Shown here: positions 41,365 to 49,915 of the stretch, one piece after another
Layout of the letters: each line of letters starts with the position of its first letter
Numbering within the stretch: the stretch's first letter is position 1
Assembly (NCBI GenBank): GCA_000431535.1
Contig: HF991822.1
Location: 141,209-197,883, forward strand
DNA: 56,675 nucleotides
Source: Clostridium sp. CAG:678
Lineage (GTDB): Bacteria > Bacillota > Clostridia > Oscillospirales > Acutalibacteraceae
Reading direction: 5' to 3'
Notes under the pieces: model-generated
The model's database searches: none
Seen by the model: only the letters and a program-made list of their open reading frames with translations
Told to the model about the DNA's origin: nothing
Program-made: the position numbers and the translations under genes

Positions 41365-41906
41365 GCGGGGAATATTACACGTTAAAGATCGCAGGTCTTG
41401 AAAGAAAACTGAAAAAGTTCCCGGTCAGTGATCAATTAGATATTGCCGCTTTCATCCTGTTTGGCGATGTTGAATTGACGGAGCATTGCGCCGCGCAATT
41501 GCTTAAACGCGTTCCGGAATTTGATTATATTCTTACGCCGGAGGCGAAAAGCATACCGCTTGCGTATGAGATGAGCAGACGAAGCGGGAAAAAGTATATC
41601 GTTATCCGAAAAAGCGTTAAAGTATATATGGATCATCCGGTTGAGATCAAAGAAAGTTCTATAACCACTAAGGGTACACAAAGCCTTTATTTGGGGCATG
41701 AGGACGGAGATTTGCTCAAAGGTAAAAGAGTTCTTATCGTAGATGATGTGATCTCAACAGGCGAGTCGCTTGCGGCATGTAAAAAGGTTGCCGAAGCATT
41801 TGGCGCTGAAATCGTGGGTTGCTGCGCGCCGCTTGCCGAAGGTGACGCCGCAGAACGCAACGATATCATTTTTCTTGAGAAACTTCCGCTCTTTTTTAAA
41901 GAATAA
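41361..41906 (+). CDS. Phosphoribosyltransferase (adenine PRTase-like)
   Basis: A 181-residue type I PRTase. The PRPP loop RVLIVDDVISTGES is at ~118-131, and DYILTPEAKSIPLAYEMSR resembles the APRT dimer and hood region. Similarity to adenine phosphoribosyltransferase is suggested, but the N terminus (GLERKLKKFPV) is unlike typical Apt, so the base is uncertain; a xanthine or other purine is possible. It is the third gene of the alaS-HIT-PRTase unit. Confidence 0.8.
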   Translation: MSGEYYTLKIAGLERKLKKFPVSDQLDIAAFILFGDVELTEHCAAQLLKRVPEFDYILTPEAKSIPLAYEMSRRSGKKYIVIRKSVKVYMDHPVEIKESSITTKGTQSLYLGHEDGDLLKGKRVLIVDDVISTGESLAACKKVAEAFGAEIVGCCAPLAEGDAAERNDIIFLEKLPLFFKE

Positions 41907-41941
41907 TTACACATTTTCAGAAAAAATCGGTGAATGATTAA

Positions 41942-41971
41942 GCCCTCAAAGGTCATAATACTTTTGAGGGC
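41942..41971 (+). terminator. Hairpin after the alaS unit
   Basis: GCCCTCAAA (41942-41950)/TTTGAGGGC (41963-41971) makes a 9-bp stem, followed by CGCTTGTTAT. The weak T run means termination may be partial. Confidence 0.55.
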
Positions 41972-42028
41972 CGCTTGTTATATACGGCTTTCTATCCTGT
42001 ATAAACAAAGAGCAGAAGGTGTATATAT

Positions 42029-42994
42029 ATGAGCGTGCATGAAAATCCGCGTGCGCAGGACAGTAAAAAAGTTGCAATCGTAGGCGTAGGCATGGTTGGC
42101 ATGAGTTTTGCTTATGCCATGCTGAACCAGAATATCTGTGATGAACTTTGCCTGATCGATATCAATAAAGAACGGGCGGAGGGGGAGGCGATGGATCTTT
42201 CCCACGGTCTGCCGTTTGCGCCGAGCAGTATGAAAATTTATTCCGGCGACTATACGGACTGCACGGATATGGATATGATCGTGATCTGTGCCGGTGTTCC
42301 TCAGCTTGAGGGGGAAACCAGAAGAGATTTGCTGCAAAAAAACTATAAAGTTTTTAAAACAATCGTAAAACCGATTGTGGAAAACGGATTTAACGGTGTA
42401 TTTCTCGTTGCGAGCAATCCTGTGGATGTCATGACAAAAGCGGTGCTTGATCTTTCCGGATTTCCGCCTGAACGGGTTATCGGTTCAGGCACTTCGCTTG
42501 ATACGGCAAGACTTCGCTATATGATCGGTGATTATTTTAAAGTAAATCCAAGAAATATTCATGCGTATGTCATGGGCGAGCACGGCGATTCGGAATTCGT
42601 TGCCTGGAGCAGCGCCATGATTTCCGTTTTACCCATAAAAGAGTTGGATTCTCATACAGATCAGATTATGAATGAGCTGGATGAGATTGCAGTGAATGTA
42701 CGTGATTCTGCATACAAGATTATTAAAGCGAAAAAAGCAACTTATTACGGTATCGGAATGGTTCTGGCGCGGCTCACAAGAGCCATTCTCAATGATGAGA
42801 ATTCCATTTTTACGATCTCTGCATATCTGAACGGGGAGTATTCGGAAAGCGGCTTTTATATCGGTGTTCCCGCGCTTATCAACAGAAACGGTGTTCGTAA
42901 GATTCTTGAGATACCTCTTGATGAAAGTGAGAAAAAACGATTCAAGGATTCTGCTAAGGTTATAAAAGAAATGCTGGATGAGATCGGACGTTAA
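42029..42994 (+). CDS. ldh: L-lactate dehydrogenase
   Basis: A 321-residue NAD-dependent enzyme reducing pyruvate to lactate. The Rossmann motif KVAIVGVGMVGMSFAYAM is near residue 14. ETRRDLLQKN holds the active-site loop arginine, DTARLRYMIGDYF a substrate arginine, and VMGEHGDSEF the catalytic His. The sequence is LDH-like rather than malate dehydrogenase-like (VPQLEGETRR loop). RBS AGAAGGTG precedes the ATG. It is probably monocistronic. Confidence 0.93.
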   Translation: MSVHENPRAQDSKKVAIVGVGMVGMSFAYAMLNQNICDELCLIDINKERAEGEAMDLSHGLPFAPSSMKIYSGDYTDCTDMDMIVICAGVPQLEGETRRDLLQKNYKVFKTIVKPIVENGFNGVFLVASNPVDVMTKAVLDLSGFPPERVIGSGTSLDTARLRYMIGDYFKVNPRNIHAYVMGEHGDSEFVAWSSAMISVLPIKELDSHTDQIMNELDEIAVNVRDSAYKIIKAKKATYYGIGMVLARLTRAILNDENSIFTISAYLNGEYSESGFYIGVPALINRNGVRKILEIPLDESEKKRFKDSAKVIKEMLDEIGR

Positions 42995-43064
42995 AAACTG
43001 CTGTGTGCGCGGAGAAATCCGCACGTTTAAATGATGTTTTATTGTAATATTGAAATTAGTAATA

Positions 43065-43139
43065 AGTAAACTGCGTTTTCTACCGTGGGTCGGTTGAGTA
43101 AACCGCTAAGCGGCAGTATCATTAATGGCGTGGTTTACT
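43065..43139. repeat. Three AGTAAAC half-sites upstream of the XRE membrane regulator
   Basis: AGTAAAC occurs at 43065-43071 and 43097-43103, and inverted (GTTTACT) at 43133-43139; the last two form an 8-bp inverted repeat AGTAAACC/GGTTTACT. They lie 47-120 bases before the TTG start of the adjacent XRE-family gene. A binding site for that regulator is a reasonable but untested reading. Confidence 0.4.
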
Positions 43140-43185
43140 TGGTCTTGCGCATAAACCGCAAATATTTTCCCGTGGAGGGATCGGT

Positions 43186-45153
43186 TTGGACAATATAAAA
43201 TTCGGAAAATTTATTAAACAGTTACGCTCTGAAAATCATATGACGCAAAAACAGCTTGCTGAAAAACTGTTTATTACGGATAAGGCGGTTTCAAAATGGG
43301 AGCGCGGACTCAGTATGCCCGATATTTCACTGCTGGAAAGCATTGCACAGATTTTTGGAGTTACTGTCTCTGAATTGTTGCAGGGTGAACGGGAAACAGG
43401 TTCCGAAAGCGGTGATGAGCCGGATACATATTCTGATAAACCGTCGGCAGATCCGTATACGCATACTTATCCGGGCGAGATACAGGGCGCTTATCATGTG
43501 GACAGCGTATATCGCCAACATCTTTCCGATTTGGCGCAAAAAGAGCAGGAAATGTCTGTGCGAAATCAGAAACTTTCAAAATGCCTTACTATACTTTCTT
43601 TTGCATCCATTGCGGTTGCGGCCGTTTTGCTTTTACTCCAGATCGTTTATTATTATCTGCATATAACGAAGGGCATTGAATATCCGTTTGCCTATGAAGA
43701 CACGATAGTAAACGAGTTGTTTGTGCTTTGTACCGCTTTCGGTTTAGGGTATAGACTGCGAAAAAACAAACAGTGGATTGTGTTTTTTATCGGCTTTTTT
43801 ATTATGCTCACGGTATTTAATGTGGTTACGGTCTTTACTGCCGGGTTTGAATCGGTAAAAGTGGATCTTTCTCCGGGCTATTCAAACTGCGCAATCGTGA
43901 AACGAGAGGATAAAACAGGCAAGATCGTTATGTACCGGCCTGCATACGGCATTTTTTGCCAAGAACATGAAGTGATCACAGAATCTTCTACCCGGCTGCA
44001 AAACACACAGTGGATCAATCAAGATGTCTGCCTCGTTACCTATGCTGAAGATTTCGGAACGGTAAACGGCTATGCCGCAACGTATGGAGACCGCTCAGAA
44101 AGCGGAATCTCATATTATTCGGTTACAAACGCAGTTACGGGCACATGGGGGAGTGCGGGCAGTAATTCCGAATCTGTGCGTTTCGTTTCTGATCTCAATG
44201 GAATCAAAATCACGTATAACGGTAACGACTATACATATTTCGGTTCAAATATTAAACAGTACGGCACAACGGCTCTGATTCTGCGCGGCACGCATTCTGA
44301 TGAATTTATCCTTGCGCTCAACGAGGATTGCGTTGTGGACAGTGTTTCCGGCATTATAGAAAACGGAGGCACGGTCTCGCTCTGCAAGATCGGCGAAGAT
44401 GCATCTCCTGTTACTATGTTTTGCGAAACGGCAAAAAGCGATCATTTGGAGCAGTTTAATGTTGTTTCCCTTGATGCTGGCGAATATGAAGTGTATAACG
44501 GAATCCTTTATTACAGTGTAGATGGGGAAACTACTTTGAATGCACCTGCCGAAATTAACGGAGACAAACTTTGCGAGAACGGCGTTTTGATTGGTGCAGA
44601 TCTTACGTACTTTACCGTTCGTGAAGAGAAAGGTGCACGTATCTATTTTAAATCAAAGGATTCGGATAACTGGCAAAACACGGTTGTTCAGCTACAGGGT
44701 TATTTTGAGATCGGTTCCATGGGATTTTTGGATTTGAATCATATTTATATGCTGGCGTTTTCGGATTTTGCCATGACAGACGCTTTCGGTTCCATTAAAT
44801 ATACTTCAAACGGCGGAAAAACATGGAACGACCGCTTTTACGGAATTGGCGAAAACGATTATATCCACTTTAAAATAGACAGCCAATGCCTTTATACGGA
44901 TGAAAACACGGCGTTTTTAACTATGCCGAGCGGAACCGGAGAGAAAAGCGATCTGTATATGTCTACAGACGGCGGCAGAACGTTTTCCCTTTTAACGTTC
45001 AGCACAGCAGGTGCGTATGATTTTTATACGATTCCAAAGTATGAACACGGTCAGCTTACCGTTGTGAATACAATGGGATCGGATGCGGATAATACATCAC
45101 TTTCCAAAACATTTGTTTCCACGGATAACGGCAGAACATGGGCGGAAAAATAA
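43186..45153 (+). CDS. Membrane-anchored XRE regulator with extracellular Asp-box repeats
   Basis: 655 residues. Residues ~6-65 are a Cro/C1-type HTH (FIKQLRSENHMTQKQLAEKL, KAVSKWERGLSMPDISLLES). A ~65-residue linker leads to three membrane helices (~134-160, 174-190, 197-218). Positive residues before helix 1 and between helices 2 and 3 (RLRKNKQ) predict the HTH inside and residues 220-655 outside. The outer part is beta-rich and has Asp-box/BNR motifs TSNGGKTWND, STDGGRTFSLL and STDNGRTWAEK, as in sialidase-type propellers. It looks like a one-component sensor that reads an external ligand. TTG start: GTGGAGGG upstream, no suitable ATG. Confidence 0.8.
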   Translation: MDNIKFGKFIKQLRSENHMTQKQLAEKLFITDKAVSKWERGLSMPDISLLESIAQIFGVTVSELLQGERETGSESGDEPDTYSDKPSADPYTHTYPGEIQGAYHVDSVYRQHLSDLAQKEQEMSVRNQKLSKCLTILSFASIAVAAVLLLLQIVYYYLHITKGIEYPFAYEDTIVNELFVLCTAFGLGYRLRKNKQWIVFFIGFFIMLTVFNVVTVFTAGFESVKVDLSPGYSNCAIVKREDKTGKIVMYRPAYGIFCQEHEVITESSTRLQNTQWINQDVCLVTYAEDFGTVNGYAATYGDRSESGISYYSVTNAVTGTWGSAGSNSESVRFVSDLNGIKITYNGNDYTYFGSNIKQYGTTALILRGTHSDEFILALNEDCVVDSVSGIIENGGTVSLCKIGEDASPVTMFCETAKSDHLEQFNVVSLDAGEYEVYNGILYYSVDGETTLNAPAEINGDKLCENGVLIGADLTYFTVREEKGARIYFKSKDSDNWQNTVVQLQGYFEIGSMGFLDLNHIYMLAFSDFAMTDAFGSIKYTSNGGKTWNDRFYGIGENDYIHFKIDSQCLYTDENTAFLTMPSGTGEKSDLYMSTDGGRTFSLLTFSTAGAYDFYTIPKYEHGQLTVVNTMGSDADNTSLSKTFVSTDNGRTWAEK

Positions 45154-45180
45154 TATCCCAAATAAGAATTACAGAAGAAA

Positions 45181-45210
45181 AAAACAGGGCGAAAGCCCTG
45201 TTTTTTTGTT
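45181..45210. terminator. Terminator with GAAA tetraloop
   Basis: AAAACAGGGC-GAAA-GCCCTGTTTTTTT (45181-45207). It ends the XRE gene and, through its A run, also suits the convergent minus-strand operon. Confidence 0.9.
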
Positions 45211-45897
45211 TTATTGATTGTTTTCCAGAAGATATGTACCGCTTGCAAGCACGGCAATGGCATATTTCCCGAACTTGTAAAACTGTTTTACGCTCTCTTC
45301 AAACGTAAGATAATCCGAAACTGTAAGATCGTTGCCGTCTATCTTTCTTACCTTATTTGTAGAGGAGCAAACATAAATATCGCCGTCTCCAACCGAAATA
45401 TGCGTTGGCTTTACAAAGGTGGTTGCGTCTTTGCCGCCGATTCTAAGATCCACCTGCATATTTTGGCAGGAATATCGTATTGCGCAGTATTCGGCAGGGC
45501 AGATACACCAAAAATATTTACCGTCCAGAGCAAGAGAATTTACAGTCTCATCATGATATTTAAAATATCCGCTCCAGGTCAATTCTCCGTCTCTGTCAAA
45601 GATGCCGGCTTCACCGTTCGGGTAAAGCACAAGCACGCGTCTGTCATATAAAATTGCCGCATTGCACTGCACAAAATTCGGTATTACCTTGCTGATCTGT
45701 TCATATGACGAACCGAATTTCTTAAACAAATAGGCGTTTTTGGTTAAGACCTCTTTGGTTTTGTTTTCAAAATCCACAACGCTGTATCGCGCCTTGAACT
45801 GATTTGTGTTCAAAATGGGCCTTTTTTCTACGATAACCGCCTTGTTTTCGTCATACTTCATAACGTCAACAATTTCTTTCGTGCTTATTCTGATCAA
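45211..45897 (-). CDS. Hypothetical beta-propeller-like protein, co-transcribed with rex
   Basis: About 228 residues with no signal peptide or membrane helix, so cytoplasmic. Repeated beta-strand units with aromatic/Gly pairs (AILYDRRVLVLYPNGEAGIF, GDIYVCSSTNKVRKIDGNDL, FGKYAIAVLASGTYLL) suggest a small propeller or WD-like sheet. I do not recognise a family. TTG at 45897 is taken as start because GGAGGT is then 6 bases upstream; this leaves 2 bases between rex and this gene, so it is the fourth gene of the acn-icd-rex operon. Confidence 0.65.
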   Translation of the reverse strand: MIRISTKEIVDVMKYDENKAVIVEKRPILNTNQFKARYSVVDFENKTKEVLTKNAYLFKKFGSSYEQISKVIPNFVQCNAAILYDRRVLVLYPNGEAGIFDRDGELTWSGYFKYHDETVNSLALDGKYFWCICPAEYCAIRYSCQNMQVDLRIGGKDATTFVKPTHISVGDGDIYVCSSTNKVRKIDGNDLTVSDYLTFEESVKQFYKFGKYAIAVLASGTYLLENNQ

Positions 45898-45899
45898 GA

Positions 45900-46535
45900 T
45901 CAAACCTCCGATGAAGTAAGATACCCAAGAGTCATAAGACTGTCCGTAAGGTGCACGTTTTCAACCAGCACCTCCGGATGCGCCATGCCGATGTCATAAT
46001 TGCTGAAGTTCCAGAAACTCTTGATTCCCAGATTGATCAGCAGATCGGTGAGTTCACGCATATCGTTGGAAGGAATACAGATCACTGCGCACATCGGCTT
46101 ATTGTCTATACAGAAATTTTCAATATAGTCAATGTTTCGAACAGGGATGCCTTTGATCATCTTTCCGCATATTGCTTCATTTTTATCAAAGATACCGATT
46201 ACTTTGAATCCGCTGTTTACGCTGAATATTTTATTGCAAACCGCTTTGCCCAAATTGCCTGCGCCGATCAGTATGGTTTTGCGTTCTTTTTCAACACCCA
46301 ATATCTCACCGATTTTTGTGTGAAGTTCAGGCACGTTGTAGCCATAGCCCTGCTGACCAAAACCGCCGAAACAGTTAAAGTCGTGGCGGATCTGAGAGGC
46401 AGTAAGCCCCATTCTGTTTGCAAGTTCCTTTGAACTGATCCTGACTATGCCGTTTTCTTTCAGGCTCTGCAAAAATCTGTAATATCGCGGAAGTCTCTTG
46501 ATAACGGATATAGAAATTTCGTCTTTTCTTTCCAT
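45900..46535 (-). CDS. rex: Redox-sensing transcriptional repressor Rex
   Basis: A 211-residue repressor that binds DNA when NADH/NAD is low and releases it when NADH rises. The winged helix has SSKELANRMGLTASQIRHDF followed by NCFGGFGQQGYGYNV, the Rex signature. The Rossmann domain has TILIGAGNLGKAVCN and FKVIGIFDKNEA. It follows icd by 13 bases. Rex commonly controls fermentation genes (ldh, ack, alcohol dehydrogenases) in Clostridia; here it is also the co-transcribed neighbour of the oxidative TCA branch. Confidence 0.93.
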   Translation of the reverse strand: MERKDEISISVIKRLPRYYRFLQSLKENGIVRISSKELANRMGLTASQIRHDFNCFGGFGQQGYGYNVPELHTKIGEILGVEKERKTILIGAGNLGKAVCNKIFSVNSGFKVIGIFDKNEAICGKMIKGIPVRNIDYIENFCIDNKPMCAVICIPSNDMRELTDLLINLGIKSFWNFSNYDIGMAHPEVLVENVHLTDSLMTLGYLTSSEV

Positions 46536-46548
46536 TAATTTTACCTCA

Positions 46549-47733
46549 TTACGCGTTTTCGGTCATTTTCGTGATCGTATCCATTACATAATTGCCGAAT
46601 TCTTCACAGGTGCAGCCGGTATCCCTGCCGGTAATTGTATATTTCTTCTCTTCAAACATGCATTTATCCAGTGCTTTTTCAAGCGCGTCTGCTTTATCCT
46701 GATAGCCAATGTGTGAAAGAAGCATTACGGACGCCCTAAGCATGCTGCACGGGTCTGCATATTGACCTCTGCCCTCGGAAATCATTCTCGGCGCAGAGCC
46801 GTGAATCGCCTCAAACATCGCATATTTTTTGCCGATATTTGCAGAACCGGCTGTTCCCACGCCGCCCTGGAATTCCGCAGCCTCATCCGTAATGATATCG
46901 CCGTAAAGGTTGGGCAGAACAAATACTTTAAAATCTTTTCTTCTGTTCGGATCAATCAGTTTTGCAGTCGTGATATCTACGTACCAGTCATCTGTAACAA
47001 TATCCGGATATTCCTCGCCGATCTTTTTGGCGGTGTTCAGGAATTTGCCGTCCGTGGTTTTAATGATGTTTGCTTTTGTGATGATGGAGACTTTGCCTTT
47101 ATTGTTCTTCCTTGCATATTCGTAAGCCAGGCGCGCGATTCTTTCGCATCCTTCCTGCGTAGCCACGGTGAAATCTACGGCAAGATCGTCTGTAATATTT
47201 ACACCATAGGATCCAACAGCGTAGCCGCCCTCTGTGTTTTCACGGAAGAAAGTCCAGTCAATCCCTTCTTCGGGAACGCGAACAGGGCGCATATTTGCAA
47301 AAAGATCCAGTTCTTTTCTCATCGCAACGTTTGCCGATTCCACATTTGGCCAGCCGTCGCCCTGCCTTGGTGTAGTTGTTGGGCCTTTAAGGATCACGTG
47401 GCAGGCTTTCAGTTCTTCCAAAACGTCATCCGGAATGGCTTTCAGGCACTTTGCGCGGTTTTCAATCGTCAGCCCGTCGATCTCTTTAAACTTCACTTTT
47501 CCTGACGCCACTTCGTCTTTCAGCAGAAAGGCAAGCACCCTTTCACTTTCTTTTGTAATGATCGGGCCAATCCCGTCACCGCCGCAAATTCCGATCACGA
47601 TTGTGTCCAGAGTTTGATAATCGATAAACGCATTGTCTTGTTTGATTCTTTTTGCCCTTTCCAGCTGCCCCTCCATCAGGTGTCTGAACTGTTCAACAGC
47701 GTTATCAATGGCAATTTTTTCGTTGTTCTCCAT
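46549..47733 (-). CDS. icd: Isocitrate dehydrogenase (isocitrate/isopropylmalate family)
   Basis: A 394-residue enzyme oxidising isocitrate to 2-oxoglutarate. VESANVAMRKELDLFANMRP has the SxNxxxR substrate loop of isocitrate (not isopropylmalate) dehydrogenases. ICGGDGIGPIITKESERV is the N-terminal motif, and YGDIITDEAAEFQGGVGTAG the metal-site region. EAIHGSAPRMISEG differs from the NADP-type APKYAG, so cofactor preference is uncertain. The gene follows acnA by 20 bases. With aconitase it supplies 2-oxoglutarate for glutamate. Confidence 0.9.
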   Translation of the reverse strand: MENNEKIAIDNAVEQFRHLMEGQLERAKRIKQDNAFIDYQTLDTIVIGICGGDGIGPIITKESERVLAFLLKDEVASGKVKFKEIDGLTIENRAKCLKAIPDDVLEELKACHVILKGPTTTPRQGDGWPNVESANVAMRKELDLFANMRPVRVPEEGIDWTFFRENTEGGYAVGSYGVNITDDLAVDFTVATQEGCERIARLAYEYARKNNKGKVSIITKANIIKTTDGKFLNTAKKIGEEYPDIVTDDWYVDITTAKLIDPNRRKDFKVFVLPNLYGDIITDEAAEFQGGVGTAGSANIGKKYAMFEAIHGSAPRMISEGRGQYADPCSMLRASVMLLSHIGYQDKADALEKALDKCMFEEKKYTITGRDTGCTCEEFGNYVMDTITKMTENA

Positions 47734-47753
47734 AATGGATGATCCTCCTCAGA

Positions 47754-49691
47754 TTATTTGTTATTCTCTCTTGTGTAATCCAAAAGTCCGCCGCAAAGCA
47801 GCATTGCGATCTGGCGGTCGGAAAGATGAGATGCGTCAAGCGCATATTCTTCATTCTTCGTTTTATTAACAAGAACGATCTGCTCTTTATTTTTAAGTCT
47901 CTCTCTGATATCAGGCAGAGAAAGTTCGTCCAGCTGGTCGATTCTGTCATAATCGCTTTCATTTTTAAATGTAAACGGAAGTATGCCGGCGTTTACAAGG
48001 TTTGCAACATGTATTCTGGCAAAGCTCTTTGTAATCACTGCCTTTACGCCAAGATAGAGCGGAACGAGTGCTGCGTGCTCACGGCTGGAACCCTGACCGT
48101 AGTTGGAACCGCCGATGATGACGCCTTTTCCTTCTTTTTTCATTCTTTCAGGGAATGTTTCGTCACAAACGGCAAAGCAGTACTGTGAAAGATGCGGAAT
48201 GTTGGAACGGTAGGGGAGTATCTTTGCCCCGGCAGGCATGATGTGGTCGGTCGTAATATTGTCTCCCACCTTGAGCATCGCTTTTGCGTTGATCTCACTC
48301 GGCAGCGGTTCGGTTTTTGGGAACGGCTTAATATTCGGCCCACGAAGAACTTCTACATTCTTGGCTTCCTCTTCGTTTGCAGGCGGTTCGATCATATTGT
48401 CGTTGACGATGAAGTGATCCGGCATGCTGATCTGCGGCGCGTCGCCGAGTTCTCTCGGATCAGTAAGGTAACCAGTCAGCGCAGACGCAGCGGCAACTTC
48501 AGGCGATACAAGATAGATGCCTGCGTCCTTCGTTCCGCTTCTGCCCTCAAAGTTTCTGTTGAATGTGCGAAGTGAGATGCCGCCGGAATTCGGGCTCTGT
48601 CCCATTCCAATACAAGGGCCGCATGCGGATTCCAGGATTCTTGCGCCTGCGTTGATCATATCGGAAAGTGCGCCGTTAAGCGCCAGCATGTTCAGCACTT
48701 GTTTGGATCCCGGTGCAATGCAGAGGGAAACTGTTGGGCAAACTGTTTTGCCTTTCAGTATAGCGGCAACTTTCATCATATCCACATAAGAAGAGTTTGT
48801 GCAGGAGCCGATCGCAACCTGATCAATCTTGATCTTTCCGATCTCTTCTGTTGTTTTTACATTATCGGGCATATGGGGGCAGGCGGCCATCGGCTCAAGC
48901 GAGCAGAGGTCAATATCTATGACTTCATCATAAACAGCATCTGTGTCCGGCAGGATCTCCGTCCAGTCCTTTTCTCTGCCCTGTGCCTTAAGAAACGCAA
49001 GCGTGATCTCATCAGACGGGAATATAGATGTGGTTGCGCCGAGTTCCGCGCCCATGTTCGTGATTGTTGCACGTTCGGGAACGGAGAGTGTTTTCACACC
49101 GTCTCCGCCGTATTCAATGATTTTTCCCACTCCGCCTTTCACGCTCATTCTTCTGAGCACTTCCAAAATAATATCCTTAGCGGAAACCCAGGGCTTAAGA
49201 TAGCCGTGAAGATTGATTCTTGTCATTTTCGGCATAGGGATATAATACGTGCCGCCGCCCATGGCAACCGCAACATCCAGGCCGCCGGCGCCCATGGCAA
49301 GCATGCAGATACCGCCGCCGGTAGGCGTATGGCTGTCTGATCCGATCAGTGTTTTGCCGGGGATGCCGAATCTTTCAAGATGCACCTGATGGCAGATTCC
49401 GTTGCCGGGGCGTGAAAAATAAATGCCGTGTTTTTTTGTAACGGTCTGTATGTAACGGTGATCATCCGCGTTTTCAAACCCGGTTTGAAGTGTATTGTGG
49501 TCAATATAAGCCACACTTTTTTCCGTTTTAACTCTGTCCACACCCATGGCTTCGAATTCAAGGTAAGCCATTGTGCCTGTGGCGTCCTGTGTAAGTGTTT
49601 GGTCTATTTTAAGACCGATCTCCTTGCCGGGAATCATTTCTCCCTCCACAAGATGCGCTTTGATCAGTTTTTGTGCTAATGTAAGTCCCAT
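47754..49691 (-). CDS. acnA: Aconitate hydratase
   Basis: A 645-residue aconitase of the shorter bacterial form. Cluster cysteines are in IGSCTNSSYVDMM and in ILESACGPCIGMGQSPNSGG. LIGSDSHTPTGGGICMLAMG near residue 120 and the swivel-domain GSNYGQGSSREHAALVP are present. It converts citrate to isocitrate. It is the first gene of acn-icd-rex-orf. RBS AGGAGGG precedes the ATG. Citrate synthase is not in the window. Confidence 0.93.
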   Translation of the reverse strand: MGLTLAQKLIKAHLVEGEMIPGKEIGLKIDQTLTQDATGTMAYLEFEAMGVDRVKTEKSVAYIDHNTLQTGFENADDHRYIQTVTKKHGIYFSRPGNGICHQVHLERFGIPGKTLIGSDSHTPTGGGICMLAMGAGGLDVAVAMGGGTYYIPMPKMTRINLHGYLKPWVSAKDIILEVLRRMSVKGGVGKIIEYGGDGVKTLSVPERATITNMGAELGATTSIFPSDEITLAFLKAQGREKDWTEILPDTDAVYDEVIDIDLCSLEPMAACPHMPDNVKTTEEIGKIKIDQVAIGSCTNSSYVDMMKVAAILKGKTVCPTVSLCIAPGSKQVLNMLALNGALSDMINAGARILESACGPCIGMGQSPNSGGISLRTFNRNFEGRSGTKDAGIYLVSPEVAAASALTGYLTDPRELGDAPQISMPDHFIVNDNMIEPPANEEEAKNVEVLRGPNIKPFPKTEPLPSEINAKAMLKVGDNITTDHIMPAGAKILPYRSNIPHLSQYCFAVCDETFPERMKKEGKGVIIGGSNYGQGSSREHAALVPLYLGVKAVITKSFARIHVANLVNAGILPFTFKNESDYDRIDQLDELSLPDIRERLKNKEQIVLVNKTKNEEYALDASHLSDRQIAMLLCGGLLDYTRENNK

Positions 49692-49735
49692 ATATGCACC
49701 CTCCTGTAATTAGTTATCAATTTTTTTGTCAATCT

Positions 49736-49764
49736 ATTTTATAATATTGCTCATATTGTGTCAA
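49736..49764 (-). promoter_or_regulatory. Promoter of acnA-icd-rex
   Basis: On the minus strand: TTGACA (complement of 49759-49764), 17-bp spacer, TAAAAT (complement of 49736-49741). A second TTGACA (complement of 49728-49733) follows without a clear -10. No recognisable Rex palindrome (TTGTTAA-type) was found by eye. Confidence 0.65.
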
Positions 49765-49843
49765 TCATTTTCAAAAAAATTTCATAAATTCTATACTAAA
49801 TATTATTATTTTTAATTATTGAAACAATGTTTATTGTGTTTTA

Positions 49844-49872
49844 TTGAAATATTCTCCGATTTATGATAAAAT
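49844..49872 (+). promoter_or_regulatory. Promoter of tepA with upstream palindrome
   Basis: TTGAAA (49844-49849), 17-bp spacer, TAAAAT (49867-49872). The upstream element TGAAACAATGTTT (49820-49832) is the reverse complement of AAACATTGTTTCA found at 10093-10105. Confidence 0.6.
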
Positions 49873-49915
49873 ATATTAAATTTGCAGGGCATAATAACTA
49901 CAAAGGAGTGTTATT

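Noticed and set aside
49692-49915. A Rex operator in the acnA/tepA intergenic region
   Set aside because: No TTGTTAA-N4-TTAACAA-like palindrome was found by eye; only TTGACA boxes and the AAACA-N-TGTTT element are present.
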